The position numbers were made by a program, and so were the translations under genes. Positions 24,572 through 34,514 of a stretch of DNA of 64,000 nt are shown piece by piece; position 1 is the stretch's first letter, and every line of letters starts with the position of its first letter. This DNA is from Diphasiastrum complanatum (taxonomy: Eukaryota > Streptophyta > Lycopodiopsida > Lycopodiales > Lycopodiaceae). Below the pieces are notes generated by a model. It did no database searches. It was not told the origin of the DNA and saw nothing but the letters and a program-made list of their open reading frames with translations. The DNA lies in assembly GCA_029204225.1 (NCBI GenBank), contig CM055098.1:25833473-25897472 (forward strand), in the 5' to 3' direction.

Positions 24572-24826
24572 ATGGCAAATATCAATGAGGCAATTCTGGG
24601 TGATGCAAGCAAATTTGATGGGGCTTCTAACTACAACATCTAGAAATTCAAAATGAAGAGCATTTTGATGGAGAAAGAGTTATGAGAGATTGTGGCAGGT
24701 ATTGAAGTCCGGCCAAATACCACTCCAGGTGACATGAGGGCCATTGATAAAAAGGCACAAAGAGCATTGTCCTTAATCAATATTTCAGTGAAAGACCATG
24801 TGATCACTCATATACGTGATTTGTAA
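24572..24826 (+). pseudogene. Ty1/copia gag, N-terminal fragment
   Basis: From ATG 24572 the frame reads a start typical of plant copia gag (MANINEAILGDASKFDG, then NYNI and KFKMKSILMEKEL), interrupted by TAG where the conserved Trp of this family normally stands, by a TGA, and ending in TAA at 24824. After about 85 codons it is fused directly to gypsy reverse-transcriptase sequence, so only the N-terminal third of gag remains. Confidence 0.7.
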
Positions 24827-24835
24827 TGCACCAAG

Positions 24836-25160
24836 TTCATTCCAAGAGTAATGCAATTTGCTTTTAAAGATTATCTACAAAAATTTCTTGAAATATACTT
24901 GGATGACCTGGGAGTCCATATTACAGATATAGACCACCTGGATCGATTGGCAAAAGTATTTGAAAGATGTTGCAAATATCAGATTTCTCTAAATCTAGAA
25001 AAATGCCCGATATGGATTTCCCAGGGAGTTTTGCTTGGGCACGTGATATCGAGACATGGTATTGCCACAGATTATTCTAAAATCAAATTATTGTGGAATT
25101 GCCACCATCAACAACGATTCGTGGAGTTTATGTGTTTATGGGTCATGTGAACTACTATCA
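24836..25160 (+). pseudogene. Ty3/gypsy reverse transcriptase fragment
   Basis: An open stretch of about 100 codons encodes the palm and connection part of a gypsy reverse transcriptase: FLEIYLDDLGVH (catalytic YLDD intact), DHLDRLAKVFERC, LNLEKC and GVLLGHVISRHGIATD, then GHVNYY in a shifted frame. The 5' half of the domain and the RNase H domain are absent. It probably belongs to the same element as the integrase at 29607-30736, from which it is separated by the copia-derived insertion. Confidence 0.85.
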
Positions 25161-25623
25161 AATTTTTATTGTCTAAGTGTCAGTTTTGCATGATGAATCA
25201 TCATATGACAAAGCACCTTCATACATGCGGGATCAGAGGGATGATCAGTACCACGAGCTCCCACTTATTGTATATAGAGATCCACATTTGGCCATAATCA
25301 TTGTGAGACACCAATCTTGGTTTTGGAAGCAATTTTGAGTGATTCTCTCCATTTGTCTACATTTGTTTTGATTGTTTTGAAGTTCTATCAATGTGTACTT
25401 GATTTTCAGGTTGGATTCCGTACTCAGACAGTGTTTTGCATGTGTGAAAGCATAAGTACACTTACCTTCAATTAATGATTGTTCTTGTTAGGATTTTGTG
25501 TCTACAATTGATCTAGATTGATCTTAATTTGAAGTAGATTGATAGATCAAGTAATCTGACAACCAATCCCTCTTGAGGATCATATTAAGATCCACTCTTG
25601 GTCCTTTTTGTACTTTTTGCACA
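25161..25623 (+). repeat. 5' LTR (3' two-thirds) of the copia-derived element
   Basis: Shares 248 bp with 29358-29606 and then continues through TACTCAGACAGTG to TTTTTGCACA at the primer-binding site. A similar TACTCAGACTGTG sits in the LTRs of the complete copia element at 55382 and 60859, so the two LTR families appear related. Confidence 0.6.
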
Positions 25624-25636
25624 TGGTATCAGATCC
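25624..25636 (+). other. Primer-binding site, initiator-Met tRNA type
   Basis: TGGTATCAGATCC, one base different from the TGGTATCAGAGCC used by many plant copia elements and by the complete one at 56064. Confidence 0.8.
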
Positions 25637-26972
25637 TAGTACAAGAGGTTTTGTTGAAATTGATAGGGTTAATCCAAATCAAAGCCAAAATTAGCAATTT
25701 TCTGAAAACTAGTCAAATTTTGTGTAGCGAGTTGGATTTGATAGCTATCCTCAAAATTTTTGGTTCAGATCTTGTTGTGGGCTGTATAAACCCTTTCCAC
25801 ACTGAGGCCATACATCTCCGGTTTTGACTGAGAAATTTCAAAAATTTGTAGAATTTGACTCACATACCCAATTTGAGTGATTTTTTGTGCAAAATCAAGC
25901 ATTTTCTATAGTGAATCTAATCCCTTGATTAGTTCTTGGATTAGATCAGCCAAAAAATTAAAATTGAAGCTTGAATTAGGTGCATTAATTGCTCTTCTCT
26001 GATTTTTTGAGTGTATGTTAAAGTTGAGAGAGATTTTGCCAAAAAACATAGATTAAGAAGTGATATGCAAGGTGAGAGGATGAAATCCACTGTACCATCA
26101 CTCTAGATTTGTTCAAGAGTGATAGGTCAAATTTAGAAGCATCAATTTGCTAGAAAACATCCTTGGATCTGTCCTCCAAGTAAAACCTTTGAGAGTTTTT
26201 AGTGCATATAGAGCATCTATGCAAATCTTTTGTAGAATTTGACATAGATTGGCTTCAATTGAGAGTTCTAGAAAAGAGATTGAGATCCAAGTCACATTGC
26301 TCAATCCTACTCAATTTGTTTGAGTGATTGTAAGGTTTGAAAAGATTCATTAAGGTGTCTATGGCAAATGTGTAGAGAGAGATCCAATTTTCTAGTATGT
26401 ATGAAACTCAAACTAGTTCTATTCAACTTTCTTTGTGAGAGTGTGAGGGTCAATTTTTGATCCCATTTGATGTCTAGAATGAGGAGGAGTCCATATTTGA
26501 GTATTCATGCATGGTTGAGATCTTTGTGAATCTCTAGTTGTCTAATTTTTTAAGCTTTGTGAAAAATTGGTGGTATAGTTGTTGCCAAATCAAATCAAAT
26601 TCATTCTAAATCTCAAGTGTGAGATTATTTGGATCAAGGGTGAGTCCAAAAGAAGTGATTAAGTTTGATTTTCATGTATTTGAAACAAAACCCATCTTTT
26701 GTTCAAGAATCTCAAGTGTTGAGAGAACTAGTCAAGTGAAAAGGAAAAATCTAGGTGTCAAATCTTTTCATATCCATTTCAACTTTCAAAAGAAAGAGTC
26801 ATTGGTATTTGATGAGTCCAATACGAGAGTGGATCTGATTTCTTTTGTGATTTGATTCAAAGATTGTATGCTTTTGTCTTAGTGATCAAAGCAAAGTTTC
26901 CAAGTGACTAGTCATTAGTGTGAAGATTGATTCTTCGGTTTGTGAGTTAGATCTTTTGTACATCCTTCTATA
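25637..26972. other. Leader of the copia-derived element
   Basis: 1.3 kb of T-rich, stop-filled sequence between primer-binding site and first ORF. No domain seen. The complete copia element has a similar but shorter leader (56077-56874). Confidence 0.5.
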
Positions 26973-28121
26973 TTGTTGAAGATGTTCAAATCTAGTCTCT
27001 TGAGAGTCACACATTACATTTGTAGAGTCATATCACAGGTTTTTATTCACTTAACATCAATAGGTGGCATCCTATTGAATGCAAGAAAGGATCTTAAGTG
27101 CAACCTTTGTGACAAGGAAGGATATTTTTCCTCAAGATGCTACAAAAAGAAGACCAATCCATCCAAGAAGAACCAAAGCAAGGGGGCCGAGGAGAAAGAT
27201 GGAGCTTCAAGTTCGAAATGCAAATACAAGAAGGACAAGTCCAAGAAAAGGTGTTTCCTTTGTGGAAAGGTGAATGAGGCTTGGAGTCTCACAAGGACTT
27301 GCAAGATTTGTCTTCAAGAGTCCATCACAACACATGTCAATTCTTTTAAAATTTTTCATTTAGAAGTGCATTATTTCGTTCAAGATGCAAAGATAGATTG
27401 CACTTTCATGAAAATAATTTGGATTTATTTTATGTCCTTGGAAAGTATTTTGCTTGGAACTTTGGACAAGTTCAAACTTATTGTTATGATCCAAGAGAAA
27501 TCAATCAAGAATAAGGAACAATCACAAAATGAAAATAGTTTCATTTATGCTCTCATGTCAACTTATGAAGAACCATTTTGCTTTGAAGAGATTTTTGTAT
27601 CTCAAAGGTGGATTAAGGCAATATTAGTTGAGTGTGATGTCTTAAAAGATAGAAAAATATGTTTTCCTTGTAAGCTTACATTAGTTATGAAGTCAGGGAA
27701 ATGGAAATATCTTCATAATGTAGGATCTTTTGGTTTCAATAAGATCATGAATGATGTGTTCATTCATAAAGATGAAAATTGTAAGTTTTCTATCTTAAAG
27801 ACAAGTTGTAAACTTCTTATGAGAATAAGTGAAGCATCCAAAGTGGACACTTATATCCATAAGCAAGTAGTTAGCCTTATTGAGATGGAAATGCCTTTTG
27901 ATTTCAATATTAGAAAAATCATGCCAAGTTGTGATGATTTTTGGACTTATGTTTCTAGCATAAGTCATAGGAAGTGCATATTGTGTGGTCATAGTTGTTG
28001 TGTTCATTATGACACATGGAGGTCTCCATCAAAAAGGAGCACCATGAAGAGGATCTTAAAGAATCATCTCAAGGTTCAAGTGTGCCAAAGATTGAGGAGG
28101 AGAGATCTTCTCAAGTTGTGA
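26973..28121 (+). CDS. Copia-derived ORF 1, zinc-knuckle-like start and repeated domain
   Basis: 382 residues. About residues 43-60 give CNLCDKEGYFSSRCYKKK, a CX2CX4-X4C knuckle whose His is replaced by Tyr; a Lys/Ser-rich linker follows and then CFLCGK. From about residue 190 comes SFIYALMSTYEEPFCFEEIF...RWIKAILVECDVL, which resembles the segment just before the reverse transcriptase of copia elements. Instead of reverse transcriptase motifs there follows a Lys/Cys-rich segment ending CKLLMRISEASKVDTYIHK and VVSLIEMEM. The same order occurs in the next ORF, so the domain is duplicated. The start codon is uncertain because the frame is open upstream only to 26973. It may be a decayed gag-pol fusion; function unknown. 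Confidence 0.4.
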   Translation: MLKMFKSSLLRVTHYICRVISQVFIHLTSIGGILLNARKDLKCNLCDKEGYFSSRCYKKKTNPSKKNQSKGAEEKDGASSSKCKYKKDKSKKRCFLCGKVNEAWSLTRTCKICLQESITTHVNSFKIFHLEVHYFVQDAKIDCTFMKIIWIYFMSLESILLGTLDKFKLIVMIQEKSIKNKEQSQNENSFIYALMSTYEEPFCFEEIFVSQRWIKAILVECDVLKDRKICFPCKLTLVMKSGKWKYLHNVGSFGFNKIMNDVFIHKDENCKFSILKTSCKLLMRISEASKVDTYIHKQVVSLIEMEMPFDFNIRKIMPSCDDFWTYVSSISHRKCILCGHSCCVHYDTWRSPSKRSTMKRILKNHLKVQVCQRLRRRDLLKL

Positions 28122-28864
28122 TTCCAAAAAGAAAATCAAGAAATATGGTTGATTCCATGTGGCTCACATTTCAAGGGAAAGAGGAGCATATTTCATGTGG
28201 TATACATCTCATACTTACTTCTCTTATGTCATTTGATAAATCAACTTGCTTTAGTGAGACCATTGCATCTCCAAATTGGAGTAAAGCCATACTAGTTGAG
28301 TATGAAGTCTCTCTTGAGAACATAGATGATGTTCTTAAAAGGTTGAAATTGATTTTAAATAAATTAGAAAGCAAATGGTTATTTCATCAAATGTATGCTC
28401 TTGAGTCATTGAAGAGCAAAAGTGATTTGTTCACTCATAGTTTGAAAATTTGTATTGAGGCAAATTGTAAACTCTTTATGAGAGTAAGCGAATCATCTTC
28501 TAAAGACAATTATCTCCATAATGAAGTATTTAGCCTCATTGAATATGAGATTAGCATGGTAAACAAGCATGAAGATATGATGCAAACACTTTATTATTAT
28601 AGCATGCATAGTCTTGCCAATTTGGATAAGTCTAATTCTCTAGATCATGGTAACATGATGTTAGATTTTTGTGATCCTAATAAGTCAAGAAGAAATCTTT
28701 ATTTTCTCATGGAGGAGCATGCACATGAAGAAGAAGCAAGCCTCAAAGTCAAGCATCTACATGAAATTTGGAAGGAATCAATTTCGAAGATGCTAGGATG
28801 GTGCAAAGCTCTCAAGTTCATCAAAGATGTCAACATCAAAGAAGCACTATCATGGATATGGTGA
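28016..28864 (+). CDS. Copia-derived ORF 2, second copy of the repeated domain
   Basis: 282 residues, overlapping the end of ORF 1 in another frame; the acidic start here (EEERSSQVVIPKRKSRNM) looks more like real coding than the end of ORF 1, so one frameshift near 28010 probably split a single ORF. It continues LTFQGKEE, comparable to LTYQGKGQ ahead of reverse transcriptase in the complete copia element, then SPNWSKAILVEYEV, then CKLFMRVSESSSKDNYLHNEV and SLIEYEI, matching ORF 1 piece by piece. The last 100 residues are helical-looking and rich in His, Glu and Lys. No reverse transcriptase motif is visible. Confidence 0.4.
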   Translation: MEVSIKKEHHEEDLKESSQGSSVPKIEEERSSQVVIPKRKSRNMVDSMWLTFQGKEEHISCGIHLILTSLMSFDKSTCFSETIASPNWSKAILVEYEVSLENIDDVLKRLKLILNKLESKWLFHQMYALESLKSKSDLFTHSLKICIEANCKLFMRVSESSSKDNYLHNEVFSLIEYEISMVNKHEDMMQTLYYYSMHSLANLDKSNSLDHGNMMLDFCDPNKSRRNLYFLMEEHAHEEEASLKVKHLHEIWKESISKMLGWCKALKFIKDVNIKEALSWIW

Positions 28865-29006
28865 TTTCAGATCAACATCAAGCTCATTGGCTGATTTTCA
28901 CACCTTTTGAACCAGCAAAGACCAATTCAGCCCATGGAGTCAAGTTCAAGATCATCATGTTTTCCATCAAGCTAAATTTACCAAGCTAGATTTTTGAGGA
29001 GAAAAA

Positions 29007-29606
29007 TGCAAAAATAAGCTTGGTAGAGGCCAAAAATCTTGTATATAGATAAACACACATGTGTGGAGCTTGTTCTCACGTGTGAAAATAGTGTACTTGT
29101 CATGTACCATAATCATATAGGTTGTACATATGATTTAATTCAAGTTCTAGTGGCTAAAAAGACCAAAAACTAGTTTTCTAGACATATGACACATGGCATC
29201 AATCTATTGATTGCATGAGCCACATCCTTTGGTTAGGTGTCATATCACATGTGTAGAATAAGCTAAAGTAGACTAATTTTGACTTCTAGAAGATTTTTAA
29301 GTAGATCTCCATATAGAAGGAAAATTGACCAAAAGTGCTCAAAATAGAAGGTTTTGTCCAAGTGTCAGTTTTGCATGATGAATCATCATATGACAAAGCA
29401 CCTTCATACATGCGGGATCAGAGAGATGATCAGTACCACGAGCTCCCACTTATTGTATATAGAGATCCACATTTGGCCATAATCATTGTGAGACACCAAT
29501 CTTGGTTTTGGAAGCAATTTTGAGTGATTCTCTCCATTTGTCTACATTTGTTTTGATTGTTTTGAGGTTCTATCAATGTGTACTTGATTTTCAGGTTGGA
29601 GTCCAT
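29007..29606 (+). repeat. 3' LTR (5' three-quarters) of the copia-derived element
   Basis: Starts TGCAAAAATAAG after a polypurine tract and is cut off at 29606, where gypsy integrase coding sequence begins. Contains ACACATGTGTGG and CTCACGTGTGA motifs. Confidence 0.55.
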
Positions 29607-30736
29607 ACGCAATTGATTCATAAGGCTCAACCTTATCAATTGATTGCAAGACAATTATATCGTCGTGGATCAGACCATATTCTACGTAGATGTGTTTTAC
29701 CACATGAAATACCAAATTTAATTATGTTTTCACATGATGGCATGGGCGGAGGACACTTCTCTACAGATATTACTGTTTTCAAACTTTTTCAATCAGGTTG
29801 TTGGTGGCCTACACTTCATAAGGACACATAAAATTATATTTAGACATGTGATGTTTGCCAGCGAGCACGACGGCCTACTAGACAGAACTATGAACCCTTG
29901 CATCTGGTTTTATAGCAAGCACTGTTTGAAAACTGGAGACTGAATTATGCTGGTCCTATTCATCTACCATGCAAGGATCTCAGGCCCAATACATTATCGT
30001 AGCAATTGATTATATGACCAAGTGGGTTGAAGCCAAAGCTATCAAAGTTGCTGATGCGAAATCTATGGCCAAGTTTCTCTATGAAAATATTATTATCAGA
30101 TTGGATGTCCGATCGAGATTGTTAGTGACCGGGGTACACACTTTGTTAATCAAACAATAAAGTGTTTACTGGAAGATTTTTTTTGTTACACACAGATTTA
30201 GTACTCCTTACTATCCCAGAGGGAATGGCCAAGCTGAATCTTCCAATAAGATTCTCAGCACTATTATGACAAAAACAGTTGAAGCGAGTCGGTCTGATTG
30301 GGAACATAAACTGTATGTAGCATTATGGACATTCGGAACCGCTTACAAAAGTAGTACAAATCAAACACCCTTTTAACTGGTTTATGGTCACGATGTTGTC
30401 ATGCCGATTGAATTTTTAATCCCCTCCTTACACATAGCGACAACAGAACGGTTAAATGATGATAAGTCTTTACAACTCCGTCATGAAGCGTTGCACAAAT
30501 TATGTGAAACACAATTAATGGCAGTTCATGCGTTAGCAGCGGAGAAAGCCAGCCGAAAGGCATGGCACGATCGTCGATTGCACAAAAAGGATTTGAAAGC
30601 ATATAAAGTGAAGAAAATCCTGAACTATGGCGCAGTAATCCTTGAGCACTTGGACGGAAAATGATTTGATACTCCAGTGAATGATAGCCGATTACACAAG
30701 TTTTGGCAGCCTGCTCCGCCAGTTCAGCAAACATGA
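29607..30736 (+). pseudogene. Ty3/gypsy integrase (broken)
   Basis: Inserts element DNA into the genome. In order: the zinc-binding HHCC region (HDGMGGGHF near 29731, CDVCQRARRP near 29848), the catalytic core with all three acidic residues in place (VAIDYMTKWVEA near 30000, VSDRGTHF near 30125, NGQAESSNK near 30230), then a C-terminal part with VYGHDVVMPIEF near 30380 and EHLDGK, ending at TGA 30734. Frame changes near 29960 and 30110 and stops at 29829, 29844, 30374 and 30662 break it. At least two of the stops fit C-to-T changes (CAA to TAA at 30374, CGA to TGA at 30662). Confidence 0.88.
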
Positions 30737-31527
30737 TCTAATTGATGTTTAATTTTATTTGTTTTTCAAATTTTTTGTTTTCAATATTTAATTGTTCATT
30801 TTGTTTGAAAAAGACAGCAAAAAAAATAATGAAAAAAAGACTGATGAGCAAAAGTCAGAAAAGTCATCAGCATGGAAAAAGAAAGGACAATATTTTTTAT
30901 GAAAGATGATTTATAAAATCACTATTTCGGTCATATGTGGCCTATATAGTCTCAGAAACCTTCGCTGAGCTTTCAGACTGTACATCCACTTTTGATATAT
31001 CTATATTGTGATGGGCGAAGGTTCTTTTCCAAAAACAGTACCTTTTTTGAGTTAGGTGAATGATCAGCAATATGCCATTTTGGGAACCTTCGCCCAGCAC
31101 CTTACTCTCCTTAGGAACCTTCGCTGACATGCTAGATGGTCTTAAAATGTCAAAATTAGGTTGGCCATAGCTTTAGATTTTGAAAAACTGCATTTATGAC
31201 AGTACTTGGGCGAAGGTTCATCCTTCGCCAACCTTGGAAAACGTTCGCCGGATAGGTTCAGAGCCTCAGAAACCTTCGTCGAGATTTTTATAGCCTATTT
31301 TCACAGTGCTGTATATGCCTACAAATTTTTGATCAGAAGTGATCAGCCAAACTAGTATTCAGTGTAATGGACCCTCCAAATTCACCTATAAGTTGGTTGA
31401 ATTCGATTCATTCCTCACTTGTGCTAGCAAAGCTCTTGCCGAATTTTCCAGCAACCAAAGGCTTTAAAACTTTTTGAACTATATTCTGTTATATACTCGC
31501 ACGTATTACTTTTCATTTTTGTTCATC
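30737..31527. other. Spacer between integrase and accessory ORF, with AACCTTCGC motif cluster
   Basis: No coding potential. Between about 30955 and 31280 the motif AACCTTCGC or its complement GCGAAGGTT occurs repeatedly (near 30957, 31016, 31084, 31115, 31208, 31268, with variants CCTTCGCC and CGTTCGCC near 31223 and 31242). Confidence 0.6.
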
Positions 31528-32661
31528 ATGTCTTCCACAAATACATCCTAGTCTTCTCGTTATACTATTCCTCGTGATGTCCCATCTGCAATGGATATCA
31601 TGATCCTTCCTAGCACAAGCATGGTCACTCAGTGGATGACCCTTGCGGAGCCTTTGCTTACTGCAATGGGTATTCATGAGAGAGCCTTCTCAAGGAGAAT
31701 TAATATGGATTTTATCACTCTTGACTTCAATACGTGGAAGGAGAAGAAATCCAAATTTTATATCACCTTCCAGGGAGCCACACACAAGGTGCGCGTGACT
31801 GAGGCCGCCCTTGATGCCATAGGCATAGCGTCTGGTACCCAAGCCTCACCAAACCATAAGCAGGCCAAACAGGCTATTAAGCCTTACATTGACCTTACGA
31901 ATGATTTGCATTGGACCAATGATGACTACCTCCTAGAAGCCATTACCGAGCCTGCCATACACGCTGCTGCCCAGCTCCTTAATACTTTCTTGATGGTTGG
32001 CAACCTCAGGAAAGACCGCATTACTTCTCAGATCTTACATAGGATAGTTGAGTCATACGTCAAGCTAGCCAAGGCCCCTCTTGAACCATATAATTGGTTC
32101 AAGACTGTTTTTGGTGAGCTCAAATGAGCCATTAGAAACAATACCAAGCAACAATTTGCAGTTGGCTCCTTGTTATCTCTCTAGCGGCCTCACACCTTGA
32201 AAACAAAATCCATGGGTTTCGTCTGGATTTTGTGCTTTCGATTTATGAAGAAGCACCGGCCGAGTCATCTCACCAGGTCTCCATTTCACATAGTCGACGT
32301 CATTCACGCAGCGAGATTGTCATTCCTGACTCACCTTCCGCGTCACGACGTCGTACTAGGCATACATTGTCAGCTGCGCTTCCACCCCCTGCTGCTACTC
32401 GCACTGGACTTCTTATTCCCCCCACCTTTGATGCTTTCCTCGTCTCTGCTTCCACTCAAGGACAGTCTGTGACCATTAGAAAATACTCTCATCAGCCAGA
32501 AAATTATTCAGCTGGACAGAGAATTGAAGATCCAAGAAAAATCCGAAGCTGAGAAGAAGACGACACAACAACAGGCTGATCGCCTCGAAGAACACGTCAG
32601 CTCACTACAGAATGCCCTGACAATTGCACAAGATCAGGTGGACAAGGCCGTGATTGGATAG
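31528..32661 (+). pseudogene. Accessory ORF 3' of gypsy integrase (second family member, broken)
   Basis: From ATG 31528 the frame has an early TAG at 31549 and then stays open from 31591 to TGA 32125, giving an N-terminal globular domain of about 180 residues (LAEPLLTAMGIHERAF, FITLDFNTWKEKK and so on). It then shifts frame near 32160 (HLENKIHGFRLDFVLSIYEE, a Ser/Arg/Pro-rich linker), shifts again near 32460, and ends in a coiled coil (QLDRELKIQEKSEAEKK...DRLEEHVSSLQNAL) that stops at TAG 32659. The order globular domain, Pro/Ser linker, Gln-rich coiled coil is that of the ORF at 66-3164, but the large C-terminal domain is missing. Its place 0.8 kb after integrase supports an extra gene of a gypsy element. 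Function unknown. Confidence 0.55.
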
Positions 32662-33345
32662 TGACCTTTTATTTTCTTTTTTTTGGGGCAATTTAAATAA
32701 AGTCAAAACCCTAAGCTCATTTGCTCCGCTGTTGCAGCCCTAATTTTTTGGGTATGGAGTATATAGGTGTGTTCCATTCTATTTCGCAGGTTAGTTCGGG
32801 TGAAATGGGAATGTCGCGTGGTATACACTGACACGTGTTGGCAATTATCTAAAAAAGAGCAAGGTCTGGGACCTACCAGCGCCCTAGTCCTGATTTTTGC
32901 TAGCGAGGTTGAATTAATTTCAGAATAGTGAAGATGAGTTGATTACCCATACCTGAGATTATTGATTGAGAAGGGAGTGTGAGAGTTGTTGACAAAAACA
33001 AAGATGTCCGTTGTGAAATAAAATAGTAACTCTATTGTGTGTGTCAACTTCTAGAACCTTTAGTCGAGAGTGCTGGAGTGCATAAAAAAAACTCGTGCTC
33101 CATTATCTCCATAGTCTGATAATGAAATGATCATTGGAATGATGACTGGTTTTTTGGACTTGTTGACAAGTAAATCTGGTATGGAGGATTCTTTATGACA
33201 TCTTTTGTTATTTATCAATTTCTATGTTTTTATCAAATAAAGAAAATTGTTATCACTTTATCACTTTTATCATTCTGAGAAATTTTCTCATTTTGATACA
33301 TTTAATGTATTTTCATTGGCATGCTTTCTGTCATATGTTTTGCAG
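32662..33345. other. No gene seen
   Basis: AT-rich. It may include remains of the gypsy LTR or an intron of the sterol-reductase pseudogene that follows; no terminal repeat or upstream exon could be identified. Confidence 0.4.
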
Positions 33346-34514
33346 GTCAGCCTCTTGAAGCTAACACAGACAAGAGGGGATACGAAAGTATTACATTCAA
33401 AGGCATGCTTGCCAGGATATGTTGGTGCCTAACCACAAGCTCGAAGAGTGTCTTGAGTTTTGTCTTGTTGAGGTGTGCTTACTCATGATTTTGCTTTAAG
33501 AACGGTATTCAACAATCAATGTTCATATGAAATTGGTTGCTCAGTCTGGCTTGTATGAGGCTAAATATAGTACACAGAAGGTTCTTGGGTCTACTTCTGA
33601 GTATCTTAGGCCATCCAGATTCCAGATTGATGGATACCGTTTTGTCTCTTAGCCATTTCCTCATCTTTAGCACTTTTAGAAGAAACTACTTTCCTTTTGT
33701 TGGTTAGATGTCAATTTTACAAATCCAAAGTAACATGCAAAGCAGGTTCTTTCTCTTGAAAAATTTTGTCCCTCAAACTTGTGGAGATAGAGAAAGGTTA
33801 TCGAATGTGTAAAAAGTCTCAGAAAAATTTATTCTGTTTGCGTGCTTTTAGCAGAAATTATTTTGATTCTGCTTCCATGTTTATTGGAAAATTTGAAGTT
33901 AGACAATGGTGACAAATTTATGATGCAAACTGGAGTTTAAGGTCTTCATAATTCTAAGCTAGTCTATGTAGTAGCAGCTAGCTTGAACTACCTTGCATGC
34001 AGTATGGGGAGGGCCACACAACAAAAGTTCAGTTTGAGAATGATGTCAAACAGATGATGCATAATGGCCTTTAGATTTTCTGATGCAAAACCACTGCTTG
34101 CAGTAGCTGACTTAGCTGCTTGAACTACCTTGCATGCAGTAATTGTGTCTTTTCCTTTCTGAAGCAAGCTCTGTTGGTGTTTGGTTGCAGACATATCCAC
34201 TTTGGCTTTGTCCACATCGTCTGTTTAAAACAGGAAAAGGCACCATGCTTTATTGTGAGCCCAACCACGGGAATAATAAGTATCCAGGAGACACAGATTA
34301 TGCACAAATGTGGACGGATGTTGGTATTTGGGGTGTTCCAGGGCCAGTTTTAAGGCAAGAGGTTTGGGATGGCGTTGAGGCAACCAAGAACATGGAAAAA
34401 TGGCTCATGGACAACAGAGGTTATCAGTGTTTATATGCAGAAGTTGAACAATCGGAAGAAGACTTTTGGAAAATGTTTGATGCAACATTATACATTGCTG
34501 TTCGTAAGAAGTAA
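33346..34514 (+). pseudogene. Delta24-sterol reductase (DWF1/DHCR24-type) pseudogene, last two exons
   Basis: The family reduces the side-chain double bond of sterols and in plants serves brassinosteroid precursor synthesis. Exon 1 (33346-33472) follows a TTGCAG acceptor and ends at a GTGTGC donor: it reads VSLLKLTQ, then after a one-base insertion near 33364-33370 continues RKYY and QDMLVPNHKLEECLEF. Intron 33473-34190. Exon 2 (34191-34514) reads TYPLWLCPHRLFK, MWTDVGIWGVPGPVLRQE and EEDFWKMFDATLY, all recognisable family motifs, and stops at TAA 34512, earlier than plant members usually end. The phases of the two exons agree. The FAD-binding N-terminal two thirds is absent. Truncation plus frameshift make it a pseudogene; keeping an intron means it is not a processed copy. 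Confidence 0.75.

Larger units (their letters stand above)
25161..29606 (+). mobile_element. Copia-derived LTR element inside gypsy pol, both outer ends trimmed
   Basis: A TGGTATCAGATCC primer-binding site at 25624 marks the end of a 5' LTR, and TGAGGAGAAAAA followed by TGCAAAAATAAG at 29007 marks a polypurine tract and 3' LTR start. The LTR pieces overlap in a 248-bp stretch (25173-25420 equals 29358-29606). The 5' LTR lacks its beginning and the 3' LTR lacks its end; outside them lie gypsy reverse transcriptase and gypsy integrase. The internal part has a 1.3-kb leader and two unusual ORFs but no complete copia pol. Confidence 0.65.

Noticed and set aside
29335-29523. Open frame of about 60 codons taken at first for gypsy pol between reverse transcriptase and integrase
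   Set aside because: The same sequence occurs at 25173-25420, between a gypsy fragment and a primer-binding site, so it is LTR sequence that happens to be open.
33346-34514. Functional sterol reductase gene
   Set aside because: One-base insertion, early stop and missing FAD-binding part.
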